Assembly (NCBI GenBank): GCA_023101885.1
Contig: JALPQD010000044.1
Location: 8,957,565-9,021,564 of the forward strand
Length of the DNA: 64,000 bases
Reading direction: 5' to 3'
Source of the DNA: Typhlomys cinereus
Taxonomy: Eukaryota > Chordata > Mammalia > Rodentia > Platacanthomyidae
Shown here: positions 45,871-58,428 of the stretch, one piece after another
How the letters are laid out: each line of letters starts with the position of its first letter
How positions within the stretch are numbered: the first letter of the stretch is position 1
The notes under the pieces: generated by a model
What the model was told of the DNA's origin: nothing
Database searches by the model: none
The model's input: the letters and a program-made list of their open reading frames with translations, nothing else
Translations under genes and position numbers: made by a program

Positions 45871-48800
45871 GACAACTGAAGATCAAAAGCGAGTAGTATG
45901 GGCTGTTGTGTGAACCATGTGAATAATCATTCTGCCCCTGCACAGATAAAAATGCCTGCCTGCAGCTATGTACACCTAAGACCTTAAAGGATTTACAAAA
46001 CATTACACTGATTATTCCCATGATTACAGTTTCCTTACTGTTAAGAAACATAAAAGATACAGTGCAGTTTGTTTACCATCTAATATTGTTGCCAAAAACA
46101 ATTATGGGGATCAAACACACTATTCTTTGTATTCAATATTTGTTTTTTGAATATTTGTCTCTACATTTTACCAAAAAAAATGTTTTTGACAAAGGTGTTT
46201 GTGATAAATTATACAATTATACAAGTACACAGTTATACAATTACAAAAGAAAAATTGCACTAATCAGAATTCAAAAATGCAAAAAAGAATGACATGTAGG
46301 AAGGACATTATGAAAGTGAATACTTGTAACATAAACCTTATATTATGAATATGCTGCAGTTTGGTTAAATAAAAATAGCTTGAAAACAAAATCAAAATTT
46401 AGCATTGTTTTGAAATAAAACTTTCCATTTTAAATTGCATACTAAAAATTCAAAATCATTGGAGGGTGGGAAAAATTAATTGAAAATATTAAAATTCATC
46501 AGCAATATATCTTTAAAGTTGACATGTAACAATTGGCACAAATCAAACCAACACATAATTTATAAATATGGAAAATGTAAAATTCAAGTGTTTAGTATCA
46601 ATTTCACATCGTTCAGTAACTGAACAAGAAAAGAAAGGGAATTGAACAAAGCAGTCATTCAGAATGTTATGCATCAGCTGGAGTGCATTTTCTCTGAGGT
46701 CACTGGAAAATACATATGATAACTTGAGTCCTATTCATACTCAGTTAATGTACAAAATTTATACCATGTTAATTTTACTTCAAAGTACTGGTTTAAGAGT
46801 CAGAACTGCCTTACATGGTACTTAAAATTCTATCTTGATGAACTATAAAACATAGAAGTTTTAATCATGTACTCGTACATTATGCACAAGTATGAACTCA
46901 GAATAGGGAATAAAGTTCAAATAATATATTTCCAGAGTACTGGAAATTACTGCCTTTACCCCCTCATTTATGACTGTGAACAAGTATATGACTGAATATT
47001 GTCACTGAAGATGCATATGAAATTTATAAGTGCACAAATGTGGCAGATGGAATATAAACCAACTCTCACTCCATGAGTGACATTTTGAAGTCTTATCCTT
47101 TCAAACTTGTGGGTTTCTTGGTGTAGTGGTCACAATGTATTTTAGCCATTCATATTTTAATTCTGCCTCATCTGTGATTTTTGGTTCTGTGATTAAAAGT
47201 CCCTTCACTTATTTCAGTAGCTGGAGACTAAACACATGCCTGTATTCTCATATACGTAGGAGAAAGAGATCTCTTGTCAACCAAAGAATGGGACAGATGA
47301 GGCACTTTCAGTGACTGGTGGCAGTCAGATCTTAAAAGATTTTCCATAATAGGTTAAGATCAGGTAGGTGGGGGTTTTTAGCAAAACCTTAAAAGTTCTG
47401 AAATCTTCCATAGTGTACACAACATAGCCACATGACAAAACATTTTTATTTAACCAGTGTTTTGAATCAGGAAGTCATAATTAGGGTTCATGGGATATAA
47501 TGTATTAAGTAATGTAATGGCTTACAGGCTAATAGGGAAATGGCTCATGAAACAGATAAAGGCTTATTAAGGCCTTTTTTTTATACAATAAGGTAAGCAA
47601 ATAGGTTCTCTACCTCAGTTTCTTTGTAGGAGAAATGGGTACAGTATAGTTTTGTTTGGTTGTATCAAGTGTATTCTAGGCAAACAACTTGAAACATGGT
47701 ATTTTTTCATTGGTATATATGGAAGTAGAATCTGTGCATATTTAACAGTCTGAGAAACAGTGACAGGTGAATGAATATTCCATCAGGCTTTTCTTTTATG
47801 AATCTTTGGTACTTCTTTTAAAGCAACATTATTTTAGGACTATTTTTGTAGCATCTGAGTGCCTAATCCTATCACATTCATAATTTCCAAAGGCCTCCCT
47901 ATATTTTCACCAAAAAGTCATATCAAAACTAAATGTATAACATTCAATGAAATGTTATCAAACAATAAAAGAAACAGCTTCTTGGTAGCAAATGAATATG
48001 TAAAGAAAATATCAAGTTGGTACTTCTTAAAAATTGGGATTTCTTATCTAGTCATCAGTGCATTGAGAAGGTCAAGTAATAGATGTTGCTTGCACCAAAG
48101 TTGAGTGAATTGTTTGCCATTACTTTCCCATGAACACAGCAGGTACAAAGGAACAAAGGAGCCTTTACTATATAAAGGTTTTCTTTGTGAGGAGTCAGAA
48201 AGAGCTTCCTGCACCCTACAAAGACTGAGGCATTCTATATCCAAGGAATCTTCCACTGAATTAGAAAGAGTGGGGAAGCATGTCTGATTTGCTTATGCTT
48301 TTTTAATGTGACAGACATACACACATACAAAATTTACCTAGCATTGGACACTATAAAGGTACAAGAGTCCACTTTCTGCCATCAGTTAATGAACTTCACT
48401 GAAATAAAGGGCAACATTTCCAGTTCACAGTCAATAATCTTACTCTCCTTTATTTGCATTTTTAAACATTAGGAAAGGTTCTATTTCTGTTGCTGATGCT
48501 ATCCTTTCAACTGACTAGAGTTGGGCTAAAGGATGCATGGGAAATAATTCAGCCACAGCACACATTAATCACATTAATGTTGCAGAAATTTTAAAAATTA
48601 AATTTTAATTTAAATACCATTAAAATTTACATACCATAGCATACAGGATACTACTGGATCTGTATACTCTGAATGAAATGTCTGATTTTTTTGTACTCAT
48701 GTACATTTTCTACAAAAATACCATAATTAAATGTGTGCCCACATCTCTAAATTTTTAATGATTGCAACATAAACTAGGAAAAGATCAAAACAAAAGTTAG

Positions 48801-49280
48801 GGAATCAAAAGCAGGAAATATAAAGGCTGCTTTTGGGAAGAAAATTCATTTAGTCAAAAATATACAAGTAAGTTCAATTTAAAACGGAAATGTTGAGTGA
48901 GCAGTCAAAAGAAATAAGAGGTAAATATATACCTGAAGCATATAAACTAGGGAACACCCAGTTTGAACCTTTTCTGGTTTTTTTTTTTTTTTAAAGATGT
49001 TCTCCCATAGAAAATTGCCCCAGAAATTTACTACAAATTATAAATAAGGTATGTTAAAATACTACTTCACAGCTTCTATTATTTCATTCAAGCTCCTCTT
49101 GTTAGCACTAACAGACTGGGTTTCAAATAACAGATTTCTCGCTGCTTTGGAAGCTATGTGATAAGCCAAAGAATCACCAGTTTGGTACTTAGTAAGGTCT
49201 TTTTTCCTGCTCAACTTAATCTGTGTAATGATGCTATGAAATGCAATTGATCACAGTGAAACTGTTGATTCGAGATGTTC
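45871..49280. other. Anonymous AT-rich sequence downstream of MKRN3
   Basis: About 3.4 kb without recognised gene, L1, LTR or young SINE. ORFs are short and lack any familiar motif. Confidence 0.5.
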
Positions 49281-49560
49281 GAAGTCGCATATGCCGGGCT
49301 GAAAAAAGACTCACTGAGCAAGAATGCTTTCTATGCAAACACAAGGATCTGAGTTCAGATCTCAGAACTCCTGTAATCCCAGCCCTGTGGCAGTGAAGAT
49401 AGGAAGATTGCTGAGATTTGTGGGCCACTAGACTAACTTTGGGTAGAGTGAGATAACCTGTCTCAGAAGAGTTAATTAAAAAGTGCTGAAATAGGAAACC
49501 TAGTATCCTTTACACCACACAGATTCATCATCATACACACTTGAAAAATATGTGGGTAAG
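49281..49560 (+). mobile_element. B3-like SINE, + strand
   Basis: GGATCTGAGTTCAGATC (B-box region), CTGTAATCCCAGCCCTG, then AGATAGGAAGATTGCTGAG and GAGATAACCTGTCTCAGAA follow the order of rodent B3/B2-group SINEs. Confidence 0.6.
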
Positions 49561-49875
49561 AATCTGAAATTAAGCCACGATTGGTTGACAAAAGCACTTA
49601 ACGTGATAAAATATGATCATGAAAAATTACACCATTATACACTGTTCTATAGGTGGAAGCTTAGGAGTCTAGATTGATCTGATGAGGTCCTTAACTACTG
49701 TGTAATGAAATGGTAATTGGCACCATACAGTAGGCTTGTAGATAATATTGTGTCAGTGTTCAGGATCTTTGTACAAGAACTTAGGGGACTACATGTAAAG
49801 TGTTACATATTTGTTCATAGACAGATACTGTCTAAAGTGTCTGCAAAGTATAATGGATTAAATAAGCTCTCTGGG

Positions 49876-50134
49876 GGGTGTGTGTGTGTGTGTGCGTGTG
49901 TATCTGTGTATCAGTGTATCAGTGGTCACTGTGTGTCCCAGTGGAGGACCCAGGGTGACTATAGGAATCATCCAGAATTACTTCCACCTCACTTTTGTTT
50001 TGCTCTGGTATTTCCCAGGTTCTGCCCACCAGGGTTGGAAGTGCAGACCACTGCCGCCTTTTCCACTGGCATTTTTACATGGGACCTGGGATTGGAACCC
50101 AGGGCCTTCTGTTTGTAGCCATCTCTCCAGCCCG
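49876..50134 (-). mobile_element. Older tRNA-headed SINE with TG tail, minus strand
   Basis: In reverse complement it starts GGGCTGGAGAGATGGCTACA, with GGGTTCCAATCCCAGGTCCC as a B-box-containing segment, and ends in CA repeats (49878-49900 on the + strand are GT). Same family as 3348-3600 and 18725-19030. Confidence 0.75.
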
Positions 50135-50665
50135 CTCTGGGGTTTTTGTAAAGTAGTTGTATTTTTGTGGTCTCTGCCATCATCATCTAATCATCTTCCA
50201 AATGCCCCACAGTTTCTAATATCATAGTGTATATTGCTTCAGTGTGTGATTGGGAATATAGGGTAGACATCAGGTTGATGTAGTCTTTAAGTCCATTTCA
50301 GGGAACATCAAATGGCACATATAATTGGTATAACATTGTTAGGACTGTAGTGTACTTTGTCATGCATAGGAATAATTCTCATGTAACTATTAAACTTCAC
50401 ATAATAGCATATTATAGTGACAGCATATTATAGTGAAAAGTATATATATACATACATATATATGAATTCAATCATTAACATAAAGTCAAGATGATAGCTT
50501 GCCACAGTTGTACTTAAAATGAGGATATTCATAAAGTTTTAAAGAACTATTTTTACTGCTATTTACCATAATTCAGAAATAAGGAAATGAAAATGACCAC
50601 TTTTATGTGTCATAGAATTATGAATGACAATTTTATACCATGTGCTAACCAATTTATTTTTCTTA
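50135..50665. other. No recognised feature
   Basis: AT-rich sequence with a short TATATATA-type stretch near 50441-50462. Nothing else recognised. Confidence 0.4.
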
Positions 50666-50860
50666 TTTTTTATTAGAGTGAGGGAGGGAGGGATGAGGAA
50701 GAGAAAAAGGGAGAGAAAACACATGTGCCACAGTACAGATGTGGAAGTCAAAGTACAGCTTTTAGAAATTTGTTCTCTCCATGTTCTTACTCTAGGCATC
50801 AAATTCAAGTCACCAGGATTGAATTCAGTCACCTTTACCTGCTGAGCTATGGGCCTGTAA
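50666..50860 (-). mobile_element. Diverged tRNA-derived SINE, minus strand
   Basis: TTGAATTCAGTCACCTTTAC, then CTGCTGAGCTATGGGCC is a reversed tRNA-like head. The body holds a TGTGGAAGTCAAAGTACAGC stretch and a purine-rich tail at 50675-50715. It resembles a common old rodent SINE but is not assigned to a family. Confidence 0.45.
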
Positions 50861-51032
50861 TCAATTTTATACAAACCATAATTGAACACAGGATCATGCA
50901 AAAAGACATCAGTGATCCATTTTTAAATAATATATTTTAGCAATATATTCTTTTATTCAGTATAGTCATAAGTAATCATAATATGTTTTTGTCAAGCTGG
51001 AATGTGAACATTTTACATTAATAATTGAAGCT

Positions 51033-51215
51033 AAGATTGGTGGCTAAGTTTCCAGTCCCAGTGTACCATAAGCAGAGGCAGCAGGATTAGCTGTTTAAAG
51101 CCTGCCTAGCCAATTAAGATGCTGCATCAATACAGCACAGCTGGACATAGTAGGGTATACCTGTCAGTCTCACCTACTCAGAAGGTTGAGCAAAGGAGAA
51201 TTACTTGTCTCTGCC
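51033..51215 (+). mobile_element. Two adjacent diverged B1-like units, + strand
   Basis: GTGGCTAAGTTTCCAGTCCC with CAGAGGCAGCAGGATTAGC, and then CTGGACATAGTAGGGTATAC with ACCTACTCAGAAGGTTGAG, each follow the B1/7SL consensus order. They may be a dimer or two insertions. Confidence 0.5.
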
Positions 51216-51339
51216 TCTTCAGTGGTGATATTGCGTTTGTCCCTCCCATGTCAGTATTATTTTTTATTAGTAGGTCCTGAAGTCAGAAGTCAGATACTCA
51301 TGCTACTTTGGCAAGCTGTTTACTGACTGAGTTTTTTTC

Positions 51340-51442
51340 CCTCCTCTTTTTTTTTTAAAAGCATCATGTAGCCCATACTGGCTTTAATCTTCCTGTTGTC
51401 TCTTAAGTGCTGGGATTACAGGCATGTGGCACCATGACTGGC
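51340..51442 (-). mobile_element. B1-like SINE, minus strand
   Basis: T-run, then GTAGCCCATACTGGCTTTAA and AAGTGCTGGGATTACAGGCA, GTGGCACCATGACTGGC: a reversed 7SL-derived SINE. Confidence 0.75.
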
Positions 51443-52120
51443 AAGAGTTTCTCTCAATAGGGTTCATAAATACACACATACATGAGAATCAGTTTTATGA
51501 TACTGGTAAGGAAAATAATTTTGGACTATTCAGTAAAGGTTGGATAAGCTCCCAGGTCATCAAGGGCTCTTTTAGTTTTAAAGTCTTATGTCAGGAATGC
51601 CTTTTTATTAACATGGTGACAAAACTGAGAATTTGGCCATAAATAGAAATCAACTGTACAGAACTTATGATATGTCTAACTTTGTTTTGAAAACATATGC
51701 CATTTAATTCTTCTAGTCGTCTTAACCAGTATGTACTTGAAGTGGTTGAGGAAACTCACTTCAGGGATGTTTATATTCATCTACAGGTTCAGCTTCTCAG
51801 AATTTGCACTGTCTTTTCATCTTAAGTAGAACACATTAGTGAGCCTAAGTGAAATGATATCAAGAAAAGGTTCACAAAATGATGAATGATGATGATGAGC
51901 TTATTCTCATAATATATAAAAGCTTCCATTAAGACAAAAGATCAATAATATAATGAAATTGAGAACAACAGGAAGAATAGACAGTAGGACCCTTTCTTGT
52001 TATGCAAGAACTGCTTGTCTTACAGCCTGAAGACCCTGAAGTGTACTAGATAGCTCCCCCCAAAGAGGATGAAGGCCTTTGGTGTTGCTTTCTCATTTTC
52101 TTGATGTTCTGTGACTTAAA

Positions 52121-52169
<49 letters not shown>

Positions 52170-54197
52170 TACTTAAAGCCCTAGAAGTTCAGTGTATATT
52201 TTTTTTGCCTTGTTAGGGAATGAAATACACAACATCGCAACTCATTACTACTATCACGTTCCTCAAACTTGTACAACAGTATTCTCCTGATCCAGTTCTT
52301 GTTTTATGAGATGGTGGTTTAGCCTCATTAAATCCTTCTTTGCCCATTCTCCCAACATTTTCCCTTGCTAAATGCTCTGATGATTGATACCTTGTTCTCT
52401 GAGAAGCATATATCAAGACAGAAGTAAGACGTTTTATTTGGAAACATTCATGTGAAGAAATGGGGGCCTAGTAACAGTCTCTCAAAGAAGATCCATCCAT
52501 CACTAGCTGGCAACAGCCCTGGAATGTGTGGCTCTGCCACAGTGTGGCAGTGACCTTAAGAGTGTAGCAGCTGAGATTCAGTTAGGTATTCATAGATATT
52601 ATGGGTACATTCTCATGGACATTGAGTAAGCTCATACATGTTGAACTTTGGTTTATGCTGACACACAAGGGTTGTAGTGGTCAAGATTCTACAAGTAAAC
52701 TGAAACATTCTACAATAAAGGCCCCTTGTAAAAAATGAATGACATCATTATGGAAACTGAAAAGTTCAGTAATGTGGTCTGAAACCTGGAAGACTCTGAA
52801 AAGTCTTCTGTAATTCCAGTCTACATCTAAAGAAGGAGATTCAGTTTTGTGAGCTCCAGCACCAGTACAGAAGACTAATGCCTCAGCAACAAGTTTATGG
52901 GAAAAGGAAAGGAACCTAGAAAAGAGAAAAGTAATGAGAATAATTATCTGTTGCTTGTTATTCCATTCATGTCTATGACGTTGGACATGTCCTATTTTAA
53001 TTTCCCAATTGTAGGAAATTCTCTATAGGAAAAAATTCTGTTTATCTCATCCAGAAATGTCCTCATAGCTTTATATAACAAAATATAAAATATTTAACCC
53101 AATAACACCTCTGACCAAACTGATGCTAAAAATTCACTCCAGTTTCTGCCTGGCTAAGACTTGCAGCTCGTAAACTACTTGTTCTTAACTACACTCACCT
53201 CGAAACGAAGACAGTAATTGGTCTATGCAAGCAAACTGGAAATACACCAATCCTTTTGCCCTAAAGCAAAGGTAAAGTCCTCAAGTGGTATTTACTAATT
53301 TTCATGGTGAATTTAAAATATCAGAAGTCATATACATTATTGTTGCTCCAGCATTCAACCTATCTTTTCCTGGCTTGTCTCCTATGACAAGCATAATGCA
53401 GTCATCAACCAGTCCTATTTTCTTGTTCTAAATGAGTGAGACTCCAAACCCTGAAACTGCTTGCCAACTTCCTTCTTTAAGCTTGGTGAGCCAGTGTAAC
53501 CCTTGAGTTTTGCACTAAGCTCATTCTTCCCTCAAATTATCCAGGCAAACCTATGGGAAACTCAGCTTATAACATACATTGTTGACCCCAAGGGAGTCTA
53601 GTTCATCAGATTCTTCCTATTCATGTTGCTTTCTACCTGCAGTTTGAGCATGAAACTGCCCAATTTGCTCTGGGATTTGCAAGTAATAATAATAAGCCTG
53701 ACCTTTTGATCATCTTGGTCTAAGGATTTCTTTCTATGCTATAGATCTGACCATCCAAACTTAAATATTTAAGCAATCACCAATATGTGTCACTTTCAGG
53801 ATGTGCCCTGATAGTCAAGAACACCATGGAACTCCTTTTGGTTGTTTTCAGCTAACTTGAGAATATTAGGCCACTTTTGCACACCACTGGCTATTTTAAA
53901 TTTTCCCTAGAGACTATTTGTTCAGGAAAAAAGAAATGAGATCATCAGCAACCCTTCCACGTGCATGCAGCACTTTGTCCCCAACCCTTGTGGCATGGGG
54001 GGTGTCTCATGCACACAACAAAGAACTTAAAGACACATTGAAGGACTATAGCACCTCATTGTCCCTTCCAAACACTGTTATCAAGTGATTAAAGAAGTAC
54101 GGATCCATACCCGAAGCACCTGGACTCTGGTCTATGTAGCTTGTCTACCTGCAGTAATCTTGGTTTTTGCTCATGAGGATTGATGACTAGCTATAAA
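51443..54197. other. Anonymous sequence with one microsatellite
   Basis: No gene or recognisable young repeat apart from the (TG)n run at 52123-52168. ORFs are short and unremarkable. Confidence 0.45.
52123..52168. repeat. (TG)23 microsatellite
   Basis: Uninterrupted TG dinucleotide run, not attached to a recognisable SINE. Confidence 0.97.
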
Positions 54198-54211
54198 AAC
54201 TCTACTGTATA

Positions 54212-54449
54212 CGTCATCAGAGAGGAGGGCCCAGAGGAGAGTCAGGCATGTACAAGAAAGGACTCTGGGAATCGGGGCGGGAGGCATGGGGGGATGGGGC
54301 GGGAGGGGTGAGGGGAGGGGGAACGGGGTTCAGGGGGGAGGAGGAGGGAGGGAGGGAACTGGTGTACCTATTAAGTTTGTATGAGCTGAAATAATAATAA
54401 AAAATGTATTATATAAAAAAAATAAAGTGGCAAAAGAAAAAAAAAAAAG
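54212..54449 (+). mobile_element. Severely 5'-truncated LINE-1 (3'UTR only) with 14-bp target duplication
   Basis: Starts CGTCATCAGAGAGGAGGGCC and runs through the G-rich 3'UTR tract to AATAATAAAAAATG and an A-rich tail. It matches the 3' end of the L1 at 18370-18578. AACTCTACTGTATA stands at 54198-54211 and 54450-54463. Confidence 0.92.
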
Positions 54450-54463
54450 AACTCTACTGTATA

Positions 54464-54823
54464 AGTAAGCCAAATCCAGGTCAGTTCTATTAGATTACTC
54501 TACTAGCTGCCTTTACAAGAGATCACAGGTACTGCAAATCTTCCTGATGCCATTTGTAAGGCCATGTATATGTTTTGAAGTTCAAATCATTTTTAAGAAT
54601 TTTGTGGAATAGTGTTGAAAATACGATGCATTCCTATCCTCCTGTGTTGTCTTTGCATTCGTTCTGAATATGATTTTCAGCTCCCTCACCATTTCCAGTT
54701 CTCTGCTCACAGTTCCACATGGTACTGCCAGATACCTGGCTTTGCACAGCCTTCCTGTATCATAACTATGTCATAATCACACACATACGTGTGCATGCGT
54801 GTGTGTGCGCACACACACATGAT

Positions 54824-54864
<41 letters not shown>

Positions 54865-57380
54865 GTTAGATAGATAGATGTAACGCCATAGCCACCTCTC
54901 AGCATAGTGTGACCTTTTGAAATTTGTGCTTGCTTGGGTTAAACCAATGATATAATACCACAGGAAGCATCCTGAAACTCAGTGAAGACTTGTCTGCAGG
55001 TCTGCTCATCACTCTATCCTTTTTCTCCTCTACTTCCACTGATAAAATGAGTATATCTGAACTTAACCCTTTCTGTTGGACCTACTTGGAATTCTGCCCT
55101 CTTCTAGGGATCTGTCAGCAATAAAATGTTGCTTCTATCATTTCACATGTCTCACTGTACTCTCTCTATTGAAACCAAACAATTCTTGGTCAAAACTGTC
55201 CTGCAGAATAGGATAAGATAAAATAGGCACGAATTAGACAACAGCCACATGGGTCTCTTTCAGTGAGATAAGTTTCTTTTGTAAGGAACTACAGGTCACT
55301 GATCAGATATCCGACAGTACACTTTTAGGAACAAGAAGTGTCCTGTGACGATCTTCAACCAAACTGCCCAGAGCTTTGTTAGTAGAGGGGTATAATTTAT
55401 AGCCTCTTTTCCAGAGAGAAAATCATCCAGTTAGGAAAAAAATTTTCTAACAGAGAAAGGGAGGAATTAGTTGGTAGTACCGTGTATTTCAGGGTCAGAG
55501 GTACTATAGCCATGACTGGGATGAGACAATGGGCACAATAATTAAAGATGCTAACCTGTATTAAAGGATTGCTAAAGATTTTGTGATTTTTTTTTGGTCT
55601 GAGAGTCTTGATTTGGATCCCAGGATATCTTTGCCTCACAATCCCATAACACCTTCCCCTTCCTGAATTCTAGGATTGTGAATATGAACCGACGCACTAA
55701 GTTGTGGGCTACATTCTTACATGATGATAAAGCCCTGGAACACCCCTCTCCAAGGACAGAATTAAATCTAAGAATCAAGATGAAAGCATCTTCAGATGAA
55801 AGAGGCAAACCTTCAAGCCAAAAGAGGAAGAATATCTCCTGTACATAAATGTATTTTCTTGGGCTGGAAGAGGACAACTTGTAAAGCATCATGAGTCACT
55901 GTGAGAGCACTGAGACAATGGTAACGAGTCATAGGTTTATGTGGGCATCATTACTGCAGTGGGAAAAAAAATTCAGCAGTGCTCCCACCAGTGACAGATA
56001 CTCATTGGAAGCAGAGCTGGTGAGCTTTTGGTTATGTGTAAAAACAAATGTTCAGTAGGGATTGCCTTCTGAATTACTTGCTCTTCATTAAGCTCTTGGT
56101 TTATTAAAACAGAAAACGCTCAAAAACCTTATTAATATTAGACATAAGTATATGAGCCATTATCTGTGGAAATCATAATATGTATGTCAAAGGAATATCC
56201 TGCCCTTTAGATTCAATTGTCAGTGAAAATGATCCCAGAAGGCCCTATGTGTAACTGCAGGCACCATTTTTATGAGCTCCCAGTGTTGCTGATCCTGTTG
56301 TAGTTGCTGTGCCTTTAAGAAAAAAGAGTAAGTTTATGTTCTTTGAATCATTATATATATCATAGTGAATATCATAAATTATAATTCATTGTACATTTCA
56401 ATCTTGTTAGAGTAAACTGAGTAATCTTGTCACAAAAATAAAGAGCATATGTGTTAGGTTTGCTAGTATCATACTCTGAAATAATTTTATATACCATAAA
56501 TATATAAAAGTGGTTTTCCATTTAAAATTTAGAAATAATATCAGATAGTCCAGGAAAAAGTTTGCTGATATATATCTCAAATGATGTGATTGGCATATGG
56601 ATGTAACCCACAATAAGACAAAGATAATCAATAAATATGTAATAGGCAGCATAGTTGGTGAATGGATTACCTGCTGCATTTGACAGAAACTGGGGAGAAT
56701 GGATAATTTTTGTGTAGCTTCTTGTTTCCCCACCATCTTTGTCTTAGTGATTATAAAAAGAAATACTTACAAAGACTTGCTCAGAAACAGTAGTCCTTAT
56801 GTTCAGCAGGTTCAAAGAATCCAGAGTGCTAGAGAATTTGACAAACTTTATCAATTACCATTAGAGTACGCAGCTGCTATCATATTAATTTTATTCATGA
56901 TACACATGATGAACATTTATGTGATAATCCTAGGTGTATAGCATAGCTGAGGAGTGATAAAGGAAGCAAAAGTCAAGCTTGTGGCATCTAGATTTACTAT
57001 ATGTGATTATGTTCAAAGACATCTACTTAACCAAGAAACACAAACAAATGTACATATGCATACTCACAACAAATTCAGACAACATAAATTTTGCATGTTC
57101 TGACTTTTAGTTGTAATCTGAAACAATTGAGTCCAAGAAGTAGAGAATTATGGGTACCAGAGCTCACCCTTTACACTCACACATGTACAACTGCCTAGTT
57201 ACCCTTTTTAAAAGTCACATGTGATAACACATATGTTCTACATCAACACCAAAGCAGATTTGCACATGGCAACAAAATTTTTATAAATTCTCACACAGTT
57301 CAGGACCACATGGCCACATATGTGCACATATAAACATCACACATTGACACACAAACATACATAGTTACAATCATCTGGCA
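54464..57380. other. Anonymous sequence with one microsatellite
   Basis: No gene or clear transposon seen. Open frames such as 55572-55892 and 56407-56736 (minus) and 56699-56941 (+) have no recognisable motifs and no coding context. Confidence 0.45.
54825..54880. repeat. (AGAT)n microsatellite
   Basis: About ten perfect AGAT units followed by an interrupted GTTAGATAGATAGATG end. A CA/GT-rich stretch lies just upstream (54779-54819). Confidence 0.95.
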
Positions 57381-57408
57381 CACAAATATGAATACTTTAA
57401 AAAAATTT

Positions 57409-57690
57409 TGGCTGGAGAGGTGGCTCAGGGGTTAAGCCTCTGCCTTGCAGGCAAAAGGTCCTGAGTTCAGATCTCAGATTCCACGTATAGAAGCCTGGTG
57501 GAAACCAGGGCGGCTCTGCGTTTCTGGTCCTGGTAGGGCGGAGCCTGTGAATCCCGGGGCAGAGTAAACAAGGAGGAGGTGGAGGCAATCCATGGTGGTT
57601 CCCGAATTCGTCCGTGGTTCTAGACACACACACACACATACATACGCACGTATACACACATACACAATTGAATAAAAATTAAAAAAAAAT
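57409..57690 (+). mobile_element. Young dimeric SINE, + strand, left arm of an inverted pair
   Basis: Complete head (GGCTGGAGAGGTGGCTCAGG), right monomer, CA-rich tail and CAATTGAATAAAAATTAAA end. It faces the minus-strand copy at 57700-58000 tail to tail. CACAAATATGAATA stands at 57381-57394 and 58001-58014, outside the pair. Confidence 0.9.
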
Positions 57691-57699
57691 CAAGCCATA

Positions 57700-58000
57700 A
57701 GTTTATTATTTATTCAATTGTGCGTGTGTGCGTGCATGTATGTATGTGCATGTGTGTATGTGCGTGTGTATGTGTGTGTGTGTATGTGTAGAACCACGGG
57801 CGAATTCGGGAACCACCATGGTCCGCCTCCACCTCCTCCTTGTTTACTCTGCCCGGGGATTTACAGGCTCCGCCCTACCAGGACCAGAAACGCAGGCTGC
57901 CAGGCTTCAGCCCGGCGTCTATACGTGGGGTCTAGGATCCGAACTCGGGACCTGCCGCCTGCAAGGCAGAGGTTTAACCCCTGAGCCACTTCTCCAGCCC
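57700..58000 (-). mobile_element. Young dimeric SINE, minus strand, right arm of an inverted pair
   Basis: In reverse complement it starts GGGGCTGGAGAAGTGGCTCA and has the same right monomer and CA-rich tail. With the + strand copy it forms a near-palindrome of about 280 bp arms with a spacer of only a few tens of bases. The outer 14-bp duplication suggests that this copy inserted first and the + copy went into its tail. Confidence 0.9.
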
Positions 58001-58149
58001 CACAAATATGAATATTATCACAAATGCACACTGACAAGTATCCCAAGCATCCTGATCATGTAGCAGCATGATCGTGGTATATTGAAACACATAGTCACAA
58101 TGGTATTGTCCATCTCAGACACACTGCCACTGTCCCCACTCTTTTATTT

Positions 58150-58428
58150 TTGCATACATATAGGTGTATTTGTATATAGACTGTGCATGCAGGTGTACAA
58201 AAGGATACTTGAATGTGTGACATCAGGGATTATCATGAATTGTTCTTTTATTTGCTTTCCTCTGATATTTCTCAGCCTCCTCATTCTGGGGCCAGAATTA
58301 TAGGCTACCTTCATATCTACATGGCATTTTTATGTGGGATCTTAGGATTTGAATTCAGGATCTTATGCTTGTGAGGTAAATGTTTCAACCACGGAGCAAT
58401 CTCCCAAGTGGGCCCTACCCCCTGCTCT
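58150..58428 (-). mobile_element. Old tRNA-headed SINE, minus strand
   Basis: GGATTTGAATTCAGGATCTTATGC, GTGAGGTAAATGTTTCAACC and GAGCAATCTCCCAAG (read in pieces) are a reversed tRNA-like head. The body parallels 49876-50134. The most diverged member of that family here. Confidence 0.55.

Noticed and set aside
55572..56941. ORFs of 80-109 codons on both strands
   Set aside because: No motif, promoter or splice context; lengths are expected by chance in this much DNA.
57397..58063. ORFs with repeated CVCMC and PPPPPCLLCPG motifs, also near 14879, 19573, 19951 and 41044
   Set aside because: They are translations of the young SINE and its CA/GT tail, not a Cys-rich gene family.
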